64,000 nt of DNA from Stygiobacter sp. RIFOXYC2_FULL_38_25 (GCA_001803165.1 MHAZ01000021.1:372001-436000), one strand, 5' to 3'. Counted from the stretch's first letter, positions 24,844-33,618 are shown. Program-made: numbers and translations. The notes: generated by a model not told the origin, from the letters alone.

Positions 24844-25374
24844 TTACCCACTAATTTTCTTTAGTTCAAAACGGATTACACCTGGCTCGGAACCTTCTCC
24901 GATAAAGGTGAATCCGTTGTTCTTTAACACTTTTTGCGAGGGAAAACCTTCGGTAAGTGTTTCGGCAATTACTCTTTTAACTTTCGGTTGTTTGAATGCC
25001 CATTCTAAAAGTCCGCGCACTGCTTCTGTTGCAAACCCTTTTTTCTGATGCGTTTCCATTATTGAGTAACCGGTTTCAATTGTGTTGGTTTCATCCGGTT
25101 TACCTTTGAAGCCAATGTTTCCAATCGCTTCCCGTTTTTCACCATCTATAAGAATAACGTACCACATACCATATTCCAATGCGTTCGGATTATTTTCGGC
25201 GTAGTTCAAAAAGAATTGAGCCGAAGCAGAATCATTTAACGGTGGCGGCCAATTACTCGGTACTGCTGCATTTAGAAGGATAGACAACTCTTGCTTGTTA
25301 AAAATTTCTGCGCGGGCTAATTCAAGATTTCCACAAACAAGTTCCAGCCGTTCTGTTTTTATTACTGTGCTCAT
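24844..25374 (-). CDS. GNAT-family N-acetyltransferase (RimJ/RimL type)
   Basis: Acetyl-CoA-dependent acetyltransferase of 176 residues in the Acetyltransf_3 group, which modifies N-terminal amino groups of proteins or small molecules. The pyrophosphate-binding motif is QKKGFATEAVRGLL, preceded by IGNIGFKG and IETGYSI, and the C-terminal part has VLKNNGFTFIGEG as in RimL-type enzymes. It ends three bases from the convergent TerC gene and starts seven bases after the stop of the oxidoreductase gene upstream on the same strand, so the two likely share a transcript. The acceptor is unknown. Confidence 0.87.
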   Translation of the reverse strand: MSTVIKTERLELVCGNLELARAEIFNKQELSILLNAAVPSNWPPPLNDSASAQFFLNYAENNPNALEYGMWYVILIDGEKREAIGNIGFKGKPDETNTIETGYSIMETHQKKGFATEAVRGLLEWAFKQPKVKRVIAETLTEGFPSQKVLKNNGFTFIGEGSEPGVIRFELKKISG

Positions 25375-25381
25375 TACCTTC

Positions 25382-26041
25382 CTAAAAAATTGGCTGATGA
25401 TTACCTATGTTTTTCAAATATAACTTATACTTCTCTATAACTTCATTACGTTCCTCATCTGTTTTTCTTGCCGGACTAAAACCAACAAAGGGCGGAAGTG
25501 TTTGCATTCCTACAAAATAAAGCATTCCATGATTGATGTGATAAAGAATTGTTTCCAAGTTTCCATTTTTACCGTTCGATCCGTAAGCCGCTTCCGGTCC
25601 GCCGGTTGTTAAACAGCAGAAAGCTTTTTTATTTTTGAATGCACCGGAATCGTAAACTCCCTTTCCCGCCCCATATGCAAAACCCATTGCAAATATTCTA
25701 TCTACCCAGCCTTTTAAGATTGCCGGGACAGAGAACCACCAAAGAGGAAAATTAAGAATTACCAAATCTGCTTTAAGAAATTTTTCCATCTCTTGCTTTA
25801 CTTCATGAGTAAACAAATTGTTGTTAAATGCGTTTACCTGTTCAAGCTGATACTTAAAGAATTCTTTGTTGCTTAGTTCTTCAAAGTCGTTGGAACCGCC
25901 AACCGGATTAAATTTCATCGCGTATAGATCGGAAACAACTACTTCGTTTCCTTGCTCGTTAAAATATTCTACAGCTATGTTTTTTAATGTTGTGGAAAAA
26001 GATTTCTCTTCCGGGTGCGCGTGTATTATAAATACATTCAC
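25382..26041 (-). CDS. NAD(P)H quinone oxidoreductase, flavodoxin-like fold
   Basis: Soluble FMN/FAD enzyme of 219 residues in the NQO1/KefF/MdaB family, which reduces quinones by two electrons. The N-terminal flavin motif is HAHPEEKSFSTTLKN; the middle has ADLVILNFPLWWFSVPAILKGWVDRIF and the GPEAAYG loop, all standard. In some bacteria a member of this family activates a potassium efflux channel (KefF), but no kefC is near. It is followed after seven bases by the GNAT gene. Confidence 0.88.
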   Translation of the reverse strand: MNVFIIHAHPEEKSFSTTLKNIAVEYFNEQGNEVVVSDLYAMKFNPVGGSNDFEELSNKEFFKYQLEQVNAFNNNLFTHEVKQEMEKFLKADLVILNFPLWWFSVPAILKGWVDRIFAMGFAYGAGKGVYDSGAFKNKKAFCCLTTGGPEAAYGSNGKNGNLETILYHINHGMLYFVGMQTLPPFVGFSPARKTDEERNEVIEKYKLYLKNIGNHQPIF

Positions 26042-26054
26042 GACTTACTCTTTC

Positions 26055-26062
26055 TTATTTTG
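26055..26062 (+). promoter_or_regulatory. TTATTTTG promoter-like box
   Basis: TTATTTTGCG lies 44 bases before the start codon of the next gene. It is one of seven similar boxes upstream of genes in this window. No -33 element is evident. Confidence 0.35.
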
Positions 26063-26106
26063 CGGGTGAAAAGTAATTACTTTTGAAATCTCTACAATGA
26101 GGCAAT

Positions 26107-27546
26107 ATGAAATATTTCTTATTCGTTCTGCTTTTTAGCTTTGTTCTGCATGCGCAAGTTGTTGTGCCAACTACTATTGATGAGCAAATAATTTCCTATA
26201 CCTTCAACGAAAATTTCGGTCAGGCAATTAAGCTATCGCAAGAACAGATTAACAAAACACCTAACTCGCCCAAGTATTATTACTATATGATAAATGTAAA
26301 AATTCTGGAATATTATCAGAAGGTAGCTGAGTTATCCCAGGAAAAGCGTGATGAAGGAAGGAAAACTCTGAATGGAGAAATAATAAAATATTGTGAGGGT
26401 GTTGTTGATAAGTTTGAAGATGCTTCTCTAAATACGGAGAACAAGTTTTACTTCTCTACTATCTACGGTTACCTCGCAAGAGTTTATGGCGTTGATGGTT
26501 CATGGTGGAGCGCATTCCGTGCCGGGTTAAAAGCTAAACGATTATCAGAAGAAGTTATTAAAGCCAATCCAAATTTTTACGACGCTTACTTAGTTGTAGG
26601 AATGCTGAATTATTACGCTGATAGGATGAGTGGTATTACAAGTTTTATTGCCGGTGCTCTTGGATTTTCCGGTGATAGAGAAAGGGGTTTAACTCAGCTT
26701 CGTTTGGCTTACGAAAAAGGCTCGCTCACCTTTGGACTTGCTGCTCAGACTCTTATTGAAGTTTACTCGAATCTTGAGGATAACGAAACCGCCGCCATTC
26801 CTATTTACGAAAGCTTCCTTAAAAAGTATCCGGCAAACAAAAGAACTCTTAACGCATATTGTCTGGAGTTGCTGAGTGTTTGGGATTTCAAAAAAGTTGA
26901 AAGTATTATTAAGTCTGATAAAGAAAATTTAGTAAGTGAATTCGTACTTGCACGGTTCTACGATATGCGCGGTGAGTCTGATCTTGCTATTAAATTTGCA
27001 GAGGAGGCAATTGCGGATGAGAAACATCAGCCGAGAGGCGCGGCTAATTCTTCCCGCTACATTGCGGTATATAACGCTTGGTTAAAAGGTGATATCGCCC
27101 GCGTAAAAAAATATTTACCCAAACTAAACGAAAGATCGTTGGAAAACTTTAACCTCGCTAAAAAGTATGAACGGGAAAGCAAATGGCTGCACGGGTTAAC
27201 TATTCAAATCGCTCAAGGAAAAAGTTTGCCGGAGTTTGAAGAATATGCAAAGACAGCCCCCTCTTTCGTAAACGCGAAAGAATTATCAGATCAATTCAAT
27301 TACTTGATGGGTTCCTATTATTACAAAAATAGCTCGTATGATAAAGCAGAAACATGGTTCAGAAAATCTCTATCTTCAATAAACGAACGGGAAAAGAATG
27401 CCGCAATAAAACACCTCTTAGAAATTTATCTCAGAAGCACAGTTGATAAATCCAAAGCAAAATACCTCGCAGATATTATAGACGAGCTTGATAATAATAG
27501 ATTGAGTTACAGAGCCAGAGATTTGGAGAAAAAATATAATCTATAA
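26107..27546 (+). CDS. Exported TPR-like repeat protein
   Basis: A 479-residue secreted protein with a signal peptide (ending FVLHAQ). The rest is helical with tetratricopeptide-like spacing: KYYYYMINVKILEYYQK, AYLVVGMLNYYADRM, NETAAIPIYESFLKKYPANKRTL, and the last repeats FNYLMGSYYYKNSSYDKAETWFRKSL. It lacks the T9SS domain, so it probably stays in the periplasm or outer membrane as a protein-binding scaffold. It stands alone between oppositely oriented genes. No exact family can be named. Confidence 0.75.
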   Translation: MKYFLFVLLFSFVLHAQVVVPTTIDEQIISYTFNENFGQAIKLSQEQINKTPNSPKYYYYMINVKILEYYQKVAELSQEKRDEGRKTLNGEIIKYCEGVVDKFEDASLNTENKFYFSTIYGYLARVYGVDGSWWSAFRAGLKAKRLSEEVIKANPNFYDAYLVVGMLNYYADRMSGITSFIAGALGFSGDRERGLTQLRLAYEKGSLTFGLAAQTLIEVYSNLEDNETAAIPIYESFLKKYPANKRTLNAYCLELLSVWDFKKVESIIKSDKENLVSEFVLARFYDMRGESDLAIKFAEEAIADEKHQPRGAANSSRYIAVYNAWLKGDIARVKKYLPKLNERSLENFNLAKKYERESKWLHGLTIQIAQGKSLPEFEEYAKTAPSFVNAKELSDQFNYLMGSYYYKNSSYDKAETWFRKSLSSINEREKNAAIKHLLEIYLRSTVDKSKAKYLADIIDELDNNRLSYRARDLEKKYNL

Positions 27547-27548
27547 AA

Positions 27549-27575
27549 AAGCGGATTGCGTTTTGCAAACCGCTG
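27549..27575 (-). terminator. Terminator of the VOC gene
   Basis: GCGGATTGC (27551-27559) pairs with GCAAACCGC (27565-27573) with one mismatch and a five-base loop. On the minus strand it is followed by a run of six T, so it ends the transcript coming from the VOC gene; it may also stop the opposing gene. Confidence 0.7.
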
Positions 27576-27582
27576 TAAGCAA

Positions 27583-27954
27583 TTATTTATTTGAATGAAA
27601 GGCTATTCTATTCCCTTCACTATCAATGAAGAGTGCCATATAACCAATTTCTTCAGTTATTAACTTCTTAGGCATAATAATTTTTCCTCCGGCGGCTTCA
27701 ACTTTGGAGAGTGGTACTGCTAAATCCGGATTTCCATTTAAATAGATTACAGCACCATCTTCTGTGGGCTTATACCATTCACCTTTACACAGAGAGCCTC
27801 CAACGCCTTCACCTTCCATCGGAAATAAAGCCATGTCAAATCCGCCCATGTTCATTTGAGACATAGATTCGTAACCCATAACATTGCAATAAAATTTTAC
27901 TGCGCGCGCCATATCGGTTACCGGAATTTCAAACCAGTTTAATACATTAGCCAT
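27583..27954 (-). CDS. VOC-superfamily (glyoxalase/bleomycin-resistance fold) protein
   Basis: A 123-residue protein with two beta-alpha-beta-beta-beta units of the vicinal-oxygen-chelate fold. Seen are NWFEIPVTDMARAVKFYCNVMGY at the start and the second half VEAAGGKIIMPKKL...GYMALFIDSEGNRIAFHS, the classical ending. These proteins include dioxygenases, isomerases and antibiotic-binding proteins; this subgroup (PhnB/CarB-like single-domain type) has no known activity. It has its own terminator. Confidence 0.85.
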   Translation of the reverse strand: MANVLNWFEIPVTDMARAVKFYCNVMGYESMSQMNMGGFDMALFPMEGEGVGGSLCKGEWYKPTEDGAVIYLNGNPDLAVPLSKVEAAGGKIIMPKKLITEEIGYMALFIDSEGNRIAFHSNK

Positions 27955-28038
27955 AGATGTGCCCTTCTAATTTATTAATTGAGAAATGTACTCTGTTAAC
28001 ATTTTAAGTTAACCGGTAGTTCAGAATTACTCCGGCTG

Positions 28039-28650
28039 TTAATTCTTCATTCTCTTAAAAATTACATACCGCTTTCCAAATTCCAAAGGTTGTGTGTATT
28101 CATCAATCGAAAGCTTCTTAAGAACCCGGCATATTTCCGAAGTATCGCGATACACATCTTTGGGACCGATGAATCCTTTAGCGGTTTTGGAAGAATCACA
28201 CGAATATGCTGAAGCCAGCTCACCAAAATCCTTTCCTTCCTTTAGCTTCTTCATAACCAAGTTGGCTGTGTCGTATGAATTGCATACTATTTGCGAGAGA
28301 ATAATGCAGCAAGGGTTTTCAAACTGGACTTTTACTTTTTGAACCAGCCAAATGCTAACCGGTTTATCCTCCAGTCTCGCGGCTTCATATTTCCACTTTT
28401 TGATTGAGTTGATTGCAAGCGAATCCCAATCAGGTAATCCGCTTCCCTTCAAAAGATAGGCTTTGGTTACTTTTCCATTTTCATCAACCAGCATTTTAAT
28501 AACTAAGCGGAAATCAATAATTCTTTGCGGAATTGGAGGAAGTTCAACGTGTTCTAAAAGGGTTGGTAAGCTTGAATATTTTTCTTCTACTTGATATGAA
28601 GAGCACCCCATTAAAAAAACTAAGCAAAACAAAACAACTATCTTTTTCAT
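28039..28650 (-). CDS. Lipoprotein fusing a TonB C-terminal domain to a parvulin-like domain
   Basis: About 203 residues. The start at 28650 gives MKKIVVLFCLVFLMGC, a lipoprotein signal with LMGC lipobox; an open frame runs 23 codons upstream without a signal sequence. Residues about 45-105 match the TonB C-terminal domain (VIKMLVDENGKVTKAYLLKGSG, then DSLAINSIKKWKYEAA and PVSIWLVQKVKVQFE). Residues about 115-203 match a PPIC/parvulin fold: ANLVMKKLKEGKDFGELASAYSCD, TAKGFIGP and a final GKRYVIFKRM. The two histidines of active parvulins appear replaced (SQI for SHI, YVI for HII), so prolyl isomerase activity is doubtful. No ExbBD genes are nearby. The TonB domain here would be tethered by lipid, not by a helix. 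Confidence 0.8.
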   Translation of the reverse strand: MKKIVVLFCLVFLMGCSSYQVEEKYSSLPTLLEHVELPPIPQRIIDFRLVIKMLVDENGKVTKAYLLKGSGLPDWDSLAINSIKKWKYEAARLEDKPVSIWLVQKVKVQFENPCCIILSQIVCNSYDTANLVMKKLKEGKDFGELASAYSCDSSKTAKGFIGPKDVYRDTSEICRVLKKLSIDEYTQPLEFGKRYVIFKRMKN

Positions 28651-28807
28651 AACGCACCCCGCTTTTTGAGTGATTAGAAAAGAAACTTGTTTTCTTATCT
28701 CTCCCACGGAAGTTACCATTACAATACTTTTCTACAACTGAAATTTAAATGAATTTCGCCTTAATAGCGATTCATATTTTCTACTATTATTTGTGCAGCC
28801 CTTGGTT

Positions 28808-29332
28808 TTATTGTGCTTTTTCGAATGCTTTTAAAATGTGTCTTCCTCTTGCCTTTATAGCCGGTGCGCCGTTTATCATTTGTTTTTCAATCTCATCGCG
28901 GACACTTTTAATCAACTTTTTGTCCCGCATTGCAAAGTCTGAGAGTGTTTGCATACACATAACTTTTACAATAATGCTGTCGGATGATTCAAGCCATTTG
29001 TAAAGCTGTTCGGTTGCGGCTTTATTTTCTTTTGGCGTGAGTTTTAAAACCCCAAGCATGGAAGCGATGTGCCATATTACTTCTTTTTGATTATACACTT
29101 TGAGATTTTTAAGAATTACGCTTTTTCTTTTCTGAATATACTCGGGAAACTTGCGCGAAACTTTTTCTACCGCATCGGCACATCTTGCTCGGATGACCTT
29201 ATCTTCATTGAAAATACCATTGAATACTTCTTCAAATAGTTCCGGATCGCTTGTAACGAGATTAACCACTTCGTTTGATTTGCCGATAGAGCGGAGGTCG
29301 TTTCCCTTTAATAAATCATAAATGGTAAGCAT
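28808..29332 (-). CDS. HEAT-repeat-like protein
   Basis: A 174-residue all-helical cytoplasmic protein with HEAT-like repeats: NEDKVIRARCADAVEKVSRKF, KEVIWHIASMLGVLKL, SDSIIVKVMCMQTLSDFAMRD and APAIKARGRHILKAF. The pattern D-x-x-(V/I)-(R/K)-x-x-x-(A/M) at the start of helices is typical. No catalytic motif. The ATG abuts the stop codon of the MOSC gene upstream (TAAATG), so the two are translationally coupled; this could mean a shared role, but the family is too general to say. Confidence 0.75.
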   Translation of the reverse strand: MLTIYDLLKGNDLRSIGKSNEVVNLVTSDPELFEEVFNGIFNEDKVIRARCADAVEKVSRKFPEYIQKRKSVILKNLKVYNQKEVIWHIASMLGVLKLTPKENKAATEQLYKWLESSDSIIVKVMCMQTLSDFAMRDKKLIKSVRDEIEKQMINGAPAIKARGRHILKAFEKAQ

Positions 29333-30133
29333 TTATTTCTCAACGATTATTATTTCATCACCAATCTTAATTGTTCCGCTTCCTTCGTGAAGCAAATTCA
29401 TTCCAAAGTTAACTTTGTTGCCGAATGTTCTGTAAGACGCAAGTGTCCGAAGCGGCTCGTCAGATTTTTGTGCAGTGTTTTGATCTACTGTGGTTATCAC
29501 GCATCTGCCGCACGGTTTTACGCTGTAGAATGTTATTCCACTGATAGAAAATTTTTTCATTGTGTCTTCTTCGAATGGAATGCCGCCGGTAAAAACTAAA
29601 TTCGGTCGGAAACGGTTCATTGGAACTTTCTCTACCATTTTAGAATTGAGATCATCGAGCGAGGCTTGTCCAATAATTAAAAACGGATAGCCGTCCGATA
29701 AGCTGGTTATTTCATCATTCTGTGCGAATGATTTATCAACCAATCTTTTAGTTTCCTCCGGCATAAAAACAAGTTTGCATCTTGTGTTTAGGTTCTGACT
29801 AAACCACTCGTCTGCAATTGTGTTTACCTGTTGAAGTTCAACCCGATCATCCCAAACCGTAGAGTTTATTTTCTTGCCGGTTGTTTCGTCTATGCCAACA
29901 CTAAATTGATCTGTATTCTTAATATTTCGGAAGAACAAAGTGTCTCTGGAAACATCAACTTTAATTAACGCCATGTGGGGATGAGCTCTCTGCGTTAAAA
30001 ACTTCCCGGTTGAATCTATCAGCATCCAGCGCCGGTCGTATTTCAATCCGCGGTCTGTTACCTCAGCTTCCTTTACAGAAATTCCTCCCAGTGACTTTAC
30101 GGGATAAATAAACAGTTCACTTAACTTTTTCAT
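29333..30133 (-). CDS. MOSC-domain protein (YcbX/mARC-like)
   Basis: Molybdenum-cofactor-binding protein of 266 residues with an N-terminal MOSC_N beta-barrel (LSELFIYPVKSLGGISVKEAEV, DRRWMLID, FLTQRAHPHMALI) and a MOSC domain (DGYPFLIIGQASLDDLN, MNRFRPNLVF, and CGRCVITTVDQ with the conserved cysteine in KPCGRC). YcbX-type proteins reduce N-hydroxylated compounds with a partner flavoprotein or ferredoxin. The C-terminal 2Fe-2S domain of E. coli YcbX is missing, as in the short bacterial forms. It is followed without a gap by the HEAT-like gene. Confidence 0.9.
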   Translation of the reverse strand: MKKLSELFIYPVKSLGGISVKEAEVTDRGLKYDRRWMLIDSTGKFLTQRAHPHMALIKVDVSRDTLFFRNIKNTDQFSVGIDETTGKKINSTVWDDRVELQQVNTIADEWFSQNLNTRCKLVFMPEETKRLVDKSFAQNDEITSLSDGYPFLIIGQASLDDLNSKMVEKVPMNRFRPNLVFTGGIPFEEDTMKKFSISGITFYSVKPCGRCVITTVDQNTAQKSDEPLRTLASYRTFGNKVNFGMNLLHEGSGTIKIGDEIIIVEK

Positions 30134-30151
30134 AACCTTCCGTGTTGCTAT

Positions 30152-30934
30152 TTAATTTAGAATTTTGGATTGCTTCAAGACCTCACGCGAAATTTTATTC
30201 CGCAGCCTATCTACTTTTTCAAAAGTTGCGGCTTCGATGTTAAAGGCGAAGAAATAGACATTTCCTTTTTTCTCAACATAACCTACAAGCCAGGCTATCC
30301 AGGTTCCATCTTCTTTGTTTCCGGTTCCGGTCTTAAACTTCATAACTGATTTTTTATACTTCTCTTCCGGCATAATTTTTTTTACTATATCCACACTTCT
30401 TTTTGAAAAAGGAAGTTTGTAATCGTAAAACCTTTTTAGAAAAGCTATCTGTTCTTCAGCAGAAATTTTTAGTGAATTATCTAGCCAATAATAATCCACC
30501 TTTTCGCCAACTCTGCAATTTCCGTAGCCAATATCCTTCAAATACTTTTCTGTTTTCACTTTTCCAATTTGTCTTGCCAATTCTTGGTAGTACCACACAA
30601 CAGAATATTTAATCGCAGAGGCGAGTGTATTGTCTTGGTTCCATTCTTTTCTCCACCTCTTTACTCCATCCCATTTCAGCAGGTGGTTTTCATCTGTAAT
30701 TATGCCGGACTCTAAACCGAACAACGAATTTGGAATTTTAAACGTAGATGCGGGCGTAAACCGTTCAGCTGCTCGTGGCTGATTATATCTATAGTACCTT
30801 TCTTGCGCCTTATCATAAATTACAATCGTTCCAACATTTTTTCCGAACAACTTTGCTGCTTTTAATGAATCCCAAGTTTGTGCTATCGTTGTTATAGAAA
30901 ATGAAATTGATACGAAAAGCATTAATTTTCTCAT
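30152..30934 (-). CDS. Class D (OXA-type) beta-lactamase
   Basis: Periplasmic serine beta-lactamase of 260 residues with a signal peptide (ending TIAQT). All class D motifs are intact: STFK at residues 63-66 (nucleophile Ser63, Lys66 to be carboxylated), SVV at 111-113, YGN at 137-139, a conserved Trp in YWLDNSLKIS (150) and KTG at 201-203. Thus it is probably active against penicillins. It is not accompanied by any transposase or integron, and its base composition looks like the neighbours, so it is probably a resident chromosomal enzyme. Its ATG overlaps the stop of the upstream membrane glycosyltransferase (ATGA), so the two are co-translated. Confidence 0.93.
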   Translation of the reverse strand: MRKLMLFVSISFSITTIAQTWDSLKAAKLFGKNVGTIVIYDKAQERYYRYNQPRAAERFTPASTFKIPNSLFGLESGIITDENHLLKWDGVKRWRKEWNQDNTLASAIKYSVVWYYQELARQIGKVKTEKYLKDIGYGNCRVGEKVDYYWLDNSLKISAEEQIAFLKRFYDYKLPFSKRSVDIVKKIMPEEKYKKSVMKFKTGTGNKEDGTWIAWLVGYVEKKGNVYFFAFNIEAATFEKVDRLRNKISREVLKQSKILN

Positions 30935-32439
30935 CGGTGTCTCTTATTAAATATTGAAAAATCTTTCGGTGGTTCTGTGCTTTTGTATATAGCAAAAAAT
31001 TCGTTTTCGAAAACTCGTTCGCTCTTTTCCGGTATAGCTGGCTCCGGAAACGGTCTTCCAAATAATCCCGCCGGTCCAAAGGGAGATTTATCTTTCTTCT
31101 GAATTAAAAAGTACACTTTGTTGTACCAGCGCCAATAACTTTCACCCAATTCTTCCTGGCGAACCGCCATGTTTCTAAAAATCCAAGATGACCAGAATTC
31201 CAATCCGTGTCTTGCTACAATTAGAGTTTTCTCCTCCTCAGGTAAAATATTTTTCAACTTAGTCATTTCAACATATAGCGTTCTGTTCATATTAGAGTAA
31301 TTAGGTCTTGCAAAACTTAGCAGCGTTGAAACTAGTAGAACCAAAGACAATATTCCTATCATCGTTTTACGCAGATAGTCTGAATTCAGATCTATGTAGA
31401 TAAAAGCCAATAGCGGTAATGCCACTACGTAAGAAATAAAATAAAGTCTCTGTGCGACTTCCAAACCCAGAAACGGTGACGATAGAAACAGTGAAGTCGA
31501 AATCATTGTTAAAACAAAACCGCGATGTTTCTGGTCAAGCGATTTAAATTTTCGTATAAACTTATAAAAAGAAATCAAAGCGATGGAGTTAACGAGTATA
31601 ATAGTTATTAAATCAATTGGCGAGATAACCGGTTCTCTTTTTAGGATGAAAATAAGAACCGGATCATCGAATATTTTTAGCGGTGCTTCAATTAGTGTCT
31701 GCGCACGCCATGGATTAACCAAATACACAACTATATATACTACAATATTCACAATGACTGCAATGCTTAGTCCTTTCGTCAATTTTTTCCAGCTAAATTT
31801 TAACGCATATTTAATTAGAAGATCAATGGCAACTATTGCGATTGCAACAGCGATACAACCGTAGTGTGTAACTGCAGTGAGAAAAAGGAACAATGCGGCA
31901 AAACAAATATTTTTAAGCGATTTTTCTTCGTGTACTTTTAATATCCAATAGAGTAAGGAAAAAAGCCAAAGAAGCCCAAGTGCGTTTTTCTGAAAATCTG
32001 AAACAAGTGTAAAAAAGGCTATGTACAGAACAGAGGCTGATGCAATAATTATTGTTTGTGGATGGTTTGCTTTGTCTCCCAATAATTTTTTAGTTAACAA
32101 ATAAGCCGGTAGAATTGAAAGGGTCGGAATAATTGAATCAAACATTCGCGAAGAAAAATCTATTGCCGCGTTCATATTCATTAGACCAAGCTTGATGGGG
32201 ATATATGCAATAGCAGCTTCCAACCAAAAGAGAAGGGGAAATTCCCCATAAACTAAACTGCCTTTTTCGAGAAGGTTACGTACTAAAACCAAATAGTACG
32301 CTCCATTACCGCCGCCAATATATTCTGTGCTGTAATTTATCTTAAGGCGTACTGCAACAGAAACAAGAAACACAACAAACAATAACATCTTTTCTTGTTT
32401 ATTTACTGAACCATTTAATTCACTTTTCGTCATTTGCAT
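30931..32439 (-). CDS. GT-C-type membrane glycosyltransferase-like protein
   Basis: About 502 residues with 10-12 transmembrane helices and a soluble C-terminal part. The first loop reads YSTEYIGGGNGAYYLVLVRNLLEKGSLVYGEFPLLFW, resembling the first extracytoplasmic loop of PMT/STT3-like GT-C enzymes that use lipid-linked sugars, though a clear DD or DE pair is absent. The start is uncertain: ATG at 32439 has GGA about seven bases before it, ATG at 32433 and 32481 are alternatives. All overlap the end of the VOC gene. It ends in an ATGA overlap with the beta-lactamase gene. Function in glycan or envelope assembly is an inference. Confidence 0.7.
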   Translation of the reverse strand: MQMTKSELNGSVNKQEKMLLFVVFLVSVAVRLKINYSTEYIGGGNGAYYLVLVRNLLEKGSLVYGEFPLLFWLEAAIAYIPIKLGLMNMNAAIDFSSRMFDSIIPTLSILPAYLLTKKLLGDKANHPQTIIIASASVLYIAFFTLVSDFQKNALGLLWLFSLLYWILKVHEEKSLKNICFAALFLFLTAVTHYGCIAVAIAIVAIDLLIKYALKFSWKKLTKGLSIAVIVNIVVYIVVYLVNPWRAQTLIEAPLKIFDDPVLIFILKREPVISPIDLITIILVNSIALISFYKFIRKFKSLDQKHRGFVLTMISTSLFLSSPFLGLEVAQRLYFISYVVALPLLAFIYIDLNSDYLRKTMIGILSLVLLVSTLLSFARPNYSNMNRTLYVEMTKLKNILPEEEKTLIVARHGLEFWSSWIFRNMAVRQEELGESYWRWYNKVYFLIQKKDKSPFGPAGLFGRPFPEPAIPEKSERVFENEFFAIYKSTEPPKDFSIFNKRHR

Positions 32440-32767
32440 TTTTTTCCATTTGAAGAAATTCGACCGGCGCACCATTATCAATTATGAATGCAACCCTTAC
32501 TCCTTCGGATGGGCTGTTGGGATGAATTATAATTTCTTTCCCCCTAATTGCTTCTTCCAAATCATCAACTTCAAACGCAATGTGGGGAACCGACTGCACA
32601 AGTTTGTTTACCGGCGAATCGTCTTCGTAGCGCATCCATTCAATTTTGTAAGGACTTGTATCATACCCGGCAACATAAACTTTGAATTCTTCGAGATAAA
32701 CTTCCCCTTCATGTTTTTCTTTTGTTGGAATGCCAAGATGATGATAACGCAGTTTGGTGAGCTCCAT
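32420..32767 (-). CDS. VOC-superfamily protein (methylmalonyl-CoA epimerase-like fold)
   Basis: A 115-residue protein of glyoxalase fold: RYHHLGIPTKEKHEGEVYLEEFKVYVAGY in the first half and SVPHIAFEVDDLEEAIRGKEIIIHPNSPSEGVRVAFIIDNGAPVEFLQME in the second, where the His of PHIAFEVDD and the Glu of PVEFLQ occupy the usual metal positions. Substrate is unknown. The gene end overlaps the start of the membrane glycosyltransferase gene by about 20 bases, so it is the first gene of a three-gene unit with the glycosyltransferase and the beta-lactamase. Confidence 0.83.
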   Translation of the reverse strand: MELTKLRYHHLGIPTKEKHEGEVYLEEFKVYVAGYDTSPYKIEWMRYEDDSPVNKLVQSVPHIAFEVDDLEEAIRGKEIIIHPNSPSEGVRVAFIIDNGAPVEFLQMEKNANDEK

Positions 32768-32838
32768 TTTTTCTCGATATTTGTTTTATCGAAAAATATG
32801 GAATCTTGAAATAGTTAAGAAGCTAATAAACTGGTATG

Positions 32839-33597
32839 CTATTTCCCTTTGAAATTTTTTATGTAATTCTTTGTGAATTCACTTAAAACTAATCTGCCGC
32901 TAATTTCCGCGCGTTCTTCCAGAAGTTCATCCCAGTTTTCGGTTCCACTCCAAAAAACTTTTTTCATTGCTGAGATTGCTTCCGGGCTGCAAGAAGAAAT
33001 TTTCTTGGCAAGTGCGGAAATCGCTTCATCCAAATCATGCTTGTTGGCAAATACTTTGGTGAATAAACCGGCTTGCTTTGCCCAAAAAGCATCGTGCCAT
33101 TCGGCATCAATAGACATAGTAATAAAATTGGTCTTGCCTATTTTTCTTTCTACTGCCGGACCAACAACAAACGGTCCCAAACCAAGAGCCAGCTCGCTTA
33201 ATCTAACTGATGCTTCGTTGCAAGCCATCGTATAATCTGCTGCCGCTGCAATTCCAACACCGCCGCCAACCGCTTTGGCATGAACGCGGGCAATTATAAA
33301 CTTAGGACAGTTACGCATTGCATTTAGCAGCCGGGCAAATCCCATAAAAAATTCTTTACCGGTTTTAAAATCTTTTATTTCAAGCAGTTCATCAAAGGAA
33401 GCCCCGGCGCAAAAAGATTTATCTCCTTCGCTTCTAATAATTATTACGTGTGCGTTTTTATCTTCGGCAAGTTTATTTAATGATTCTGTTAGTTCTTTAA
33501 GAAGTCTGCTTGGAAGAGAATTACTTTGCGGATGAGAAAAACTTATCGAGGCTACTCCTCCAATAACGTTTACAGTAACTTTTCCGGACTTATCCAT
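32839..33597 (-). CDS. Enoyl-CoA hydratase/isomerase family protein
   Basis: Crotonase-fold enzyme of 252 residues acting on acyl-CoA thioesters. Family marks are VIIRSEGDKSFCAGASFDEL (first oxyanion-hole segment) and FIIARVHAKAVGGGVGIAAAADYTMACNEASVRLSELALGLGP (second oxyanion segment and active-site helix). The substrate cannot be deduced; in this lineage such genes serve phenylacetate, polyketide or fatty-acid routes. The next gene on the same strand, a HAD phosphatase, lies upstream with a 21-base gap, so the two may share an operon. Confidence 0.88.
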   Translation of the reverse strand: MDKSGKVTVNVIGGVASISFSHPQSNSLPSRLLKELTESLNKLAEDKNAHVIIIRSEGDKSFCAGASFDELLEIKDFKTGKEFFMGFARLLNAMRNCPKFIIARVHAKAVGGGVGIAAAADYTMACNEASVRLSELALGLGPFVVGPAVERKIGKTNFITMSIDAEWHDAFWAKQAGLFTKVFANKHDLDEAISALAKKISSCSPEAISAMKKVFWSGTENWDELLEERAEISGRLVLSEFTKNYIKNFKGK

Positions 33598-33618
33598 AGC
33601 ACATTCTCCTTTACCATT

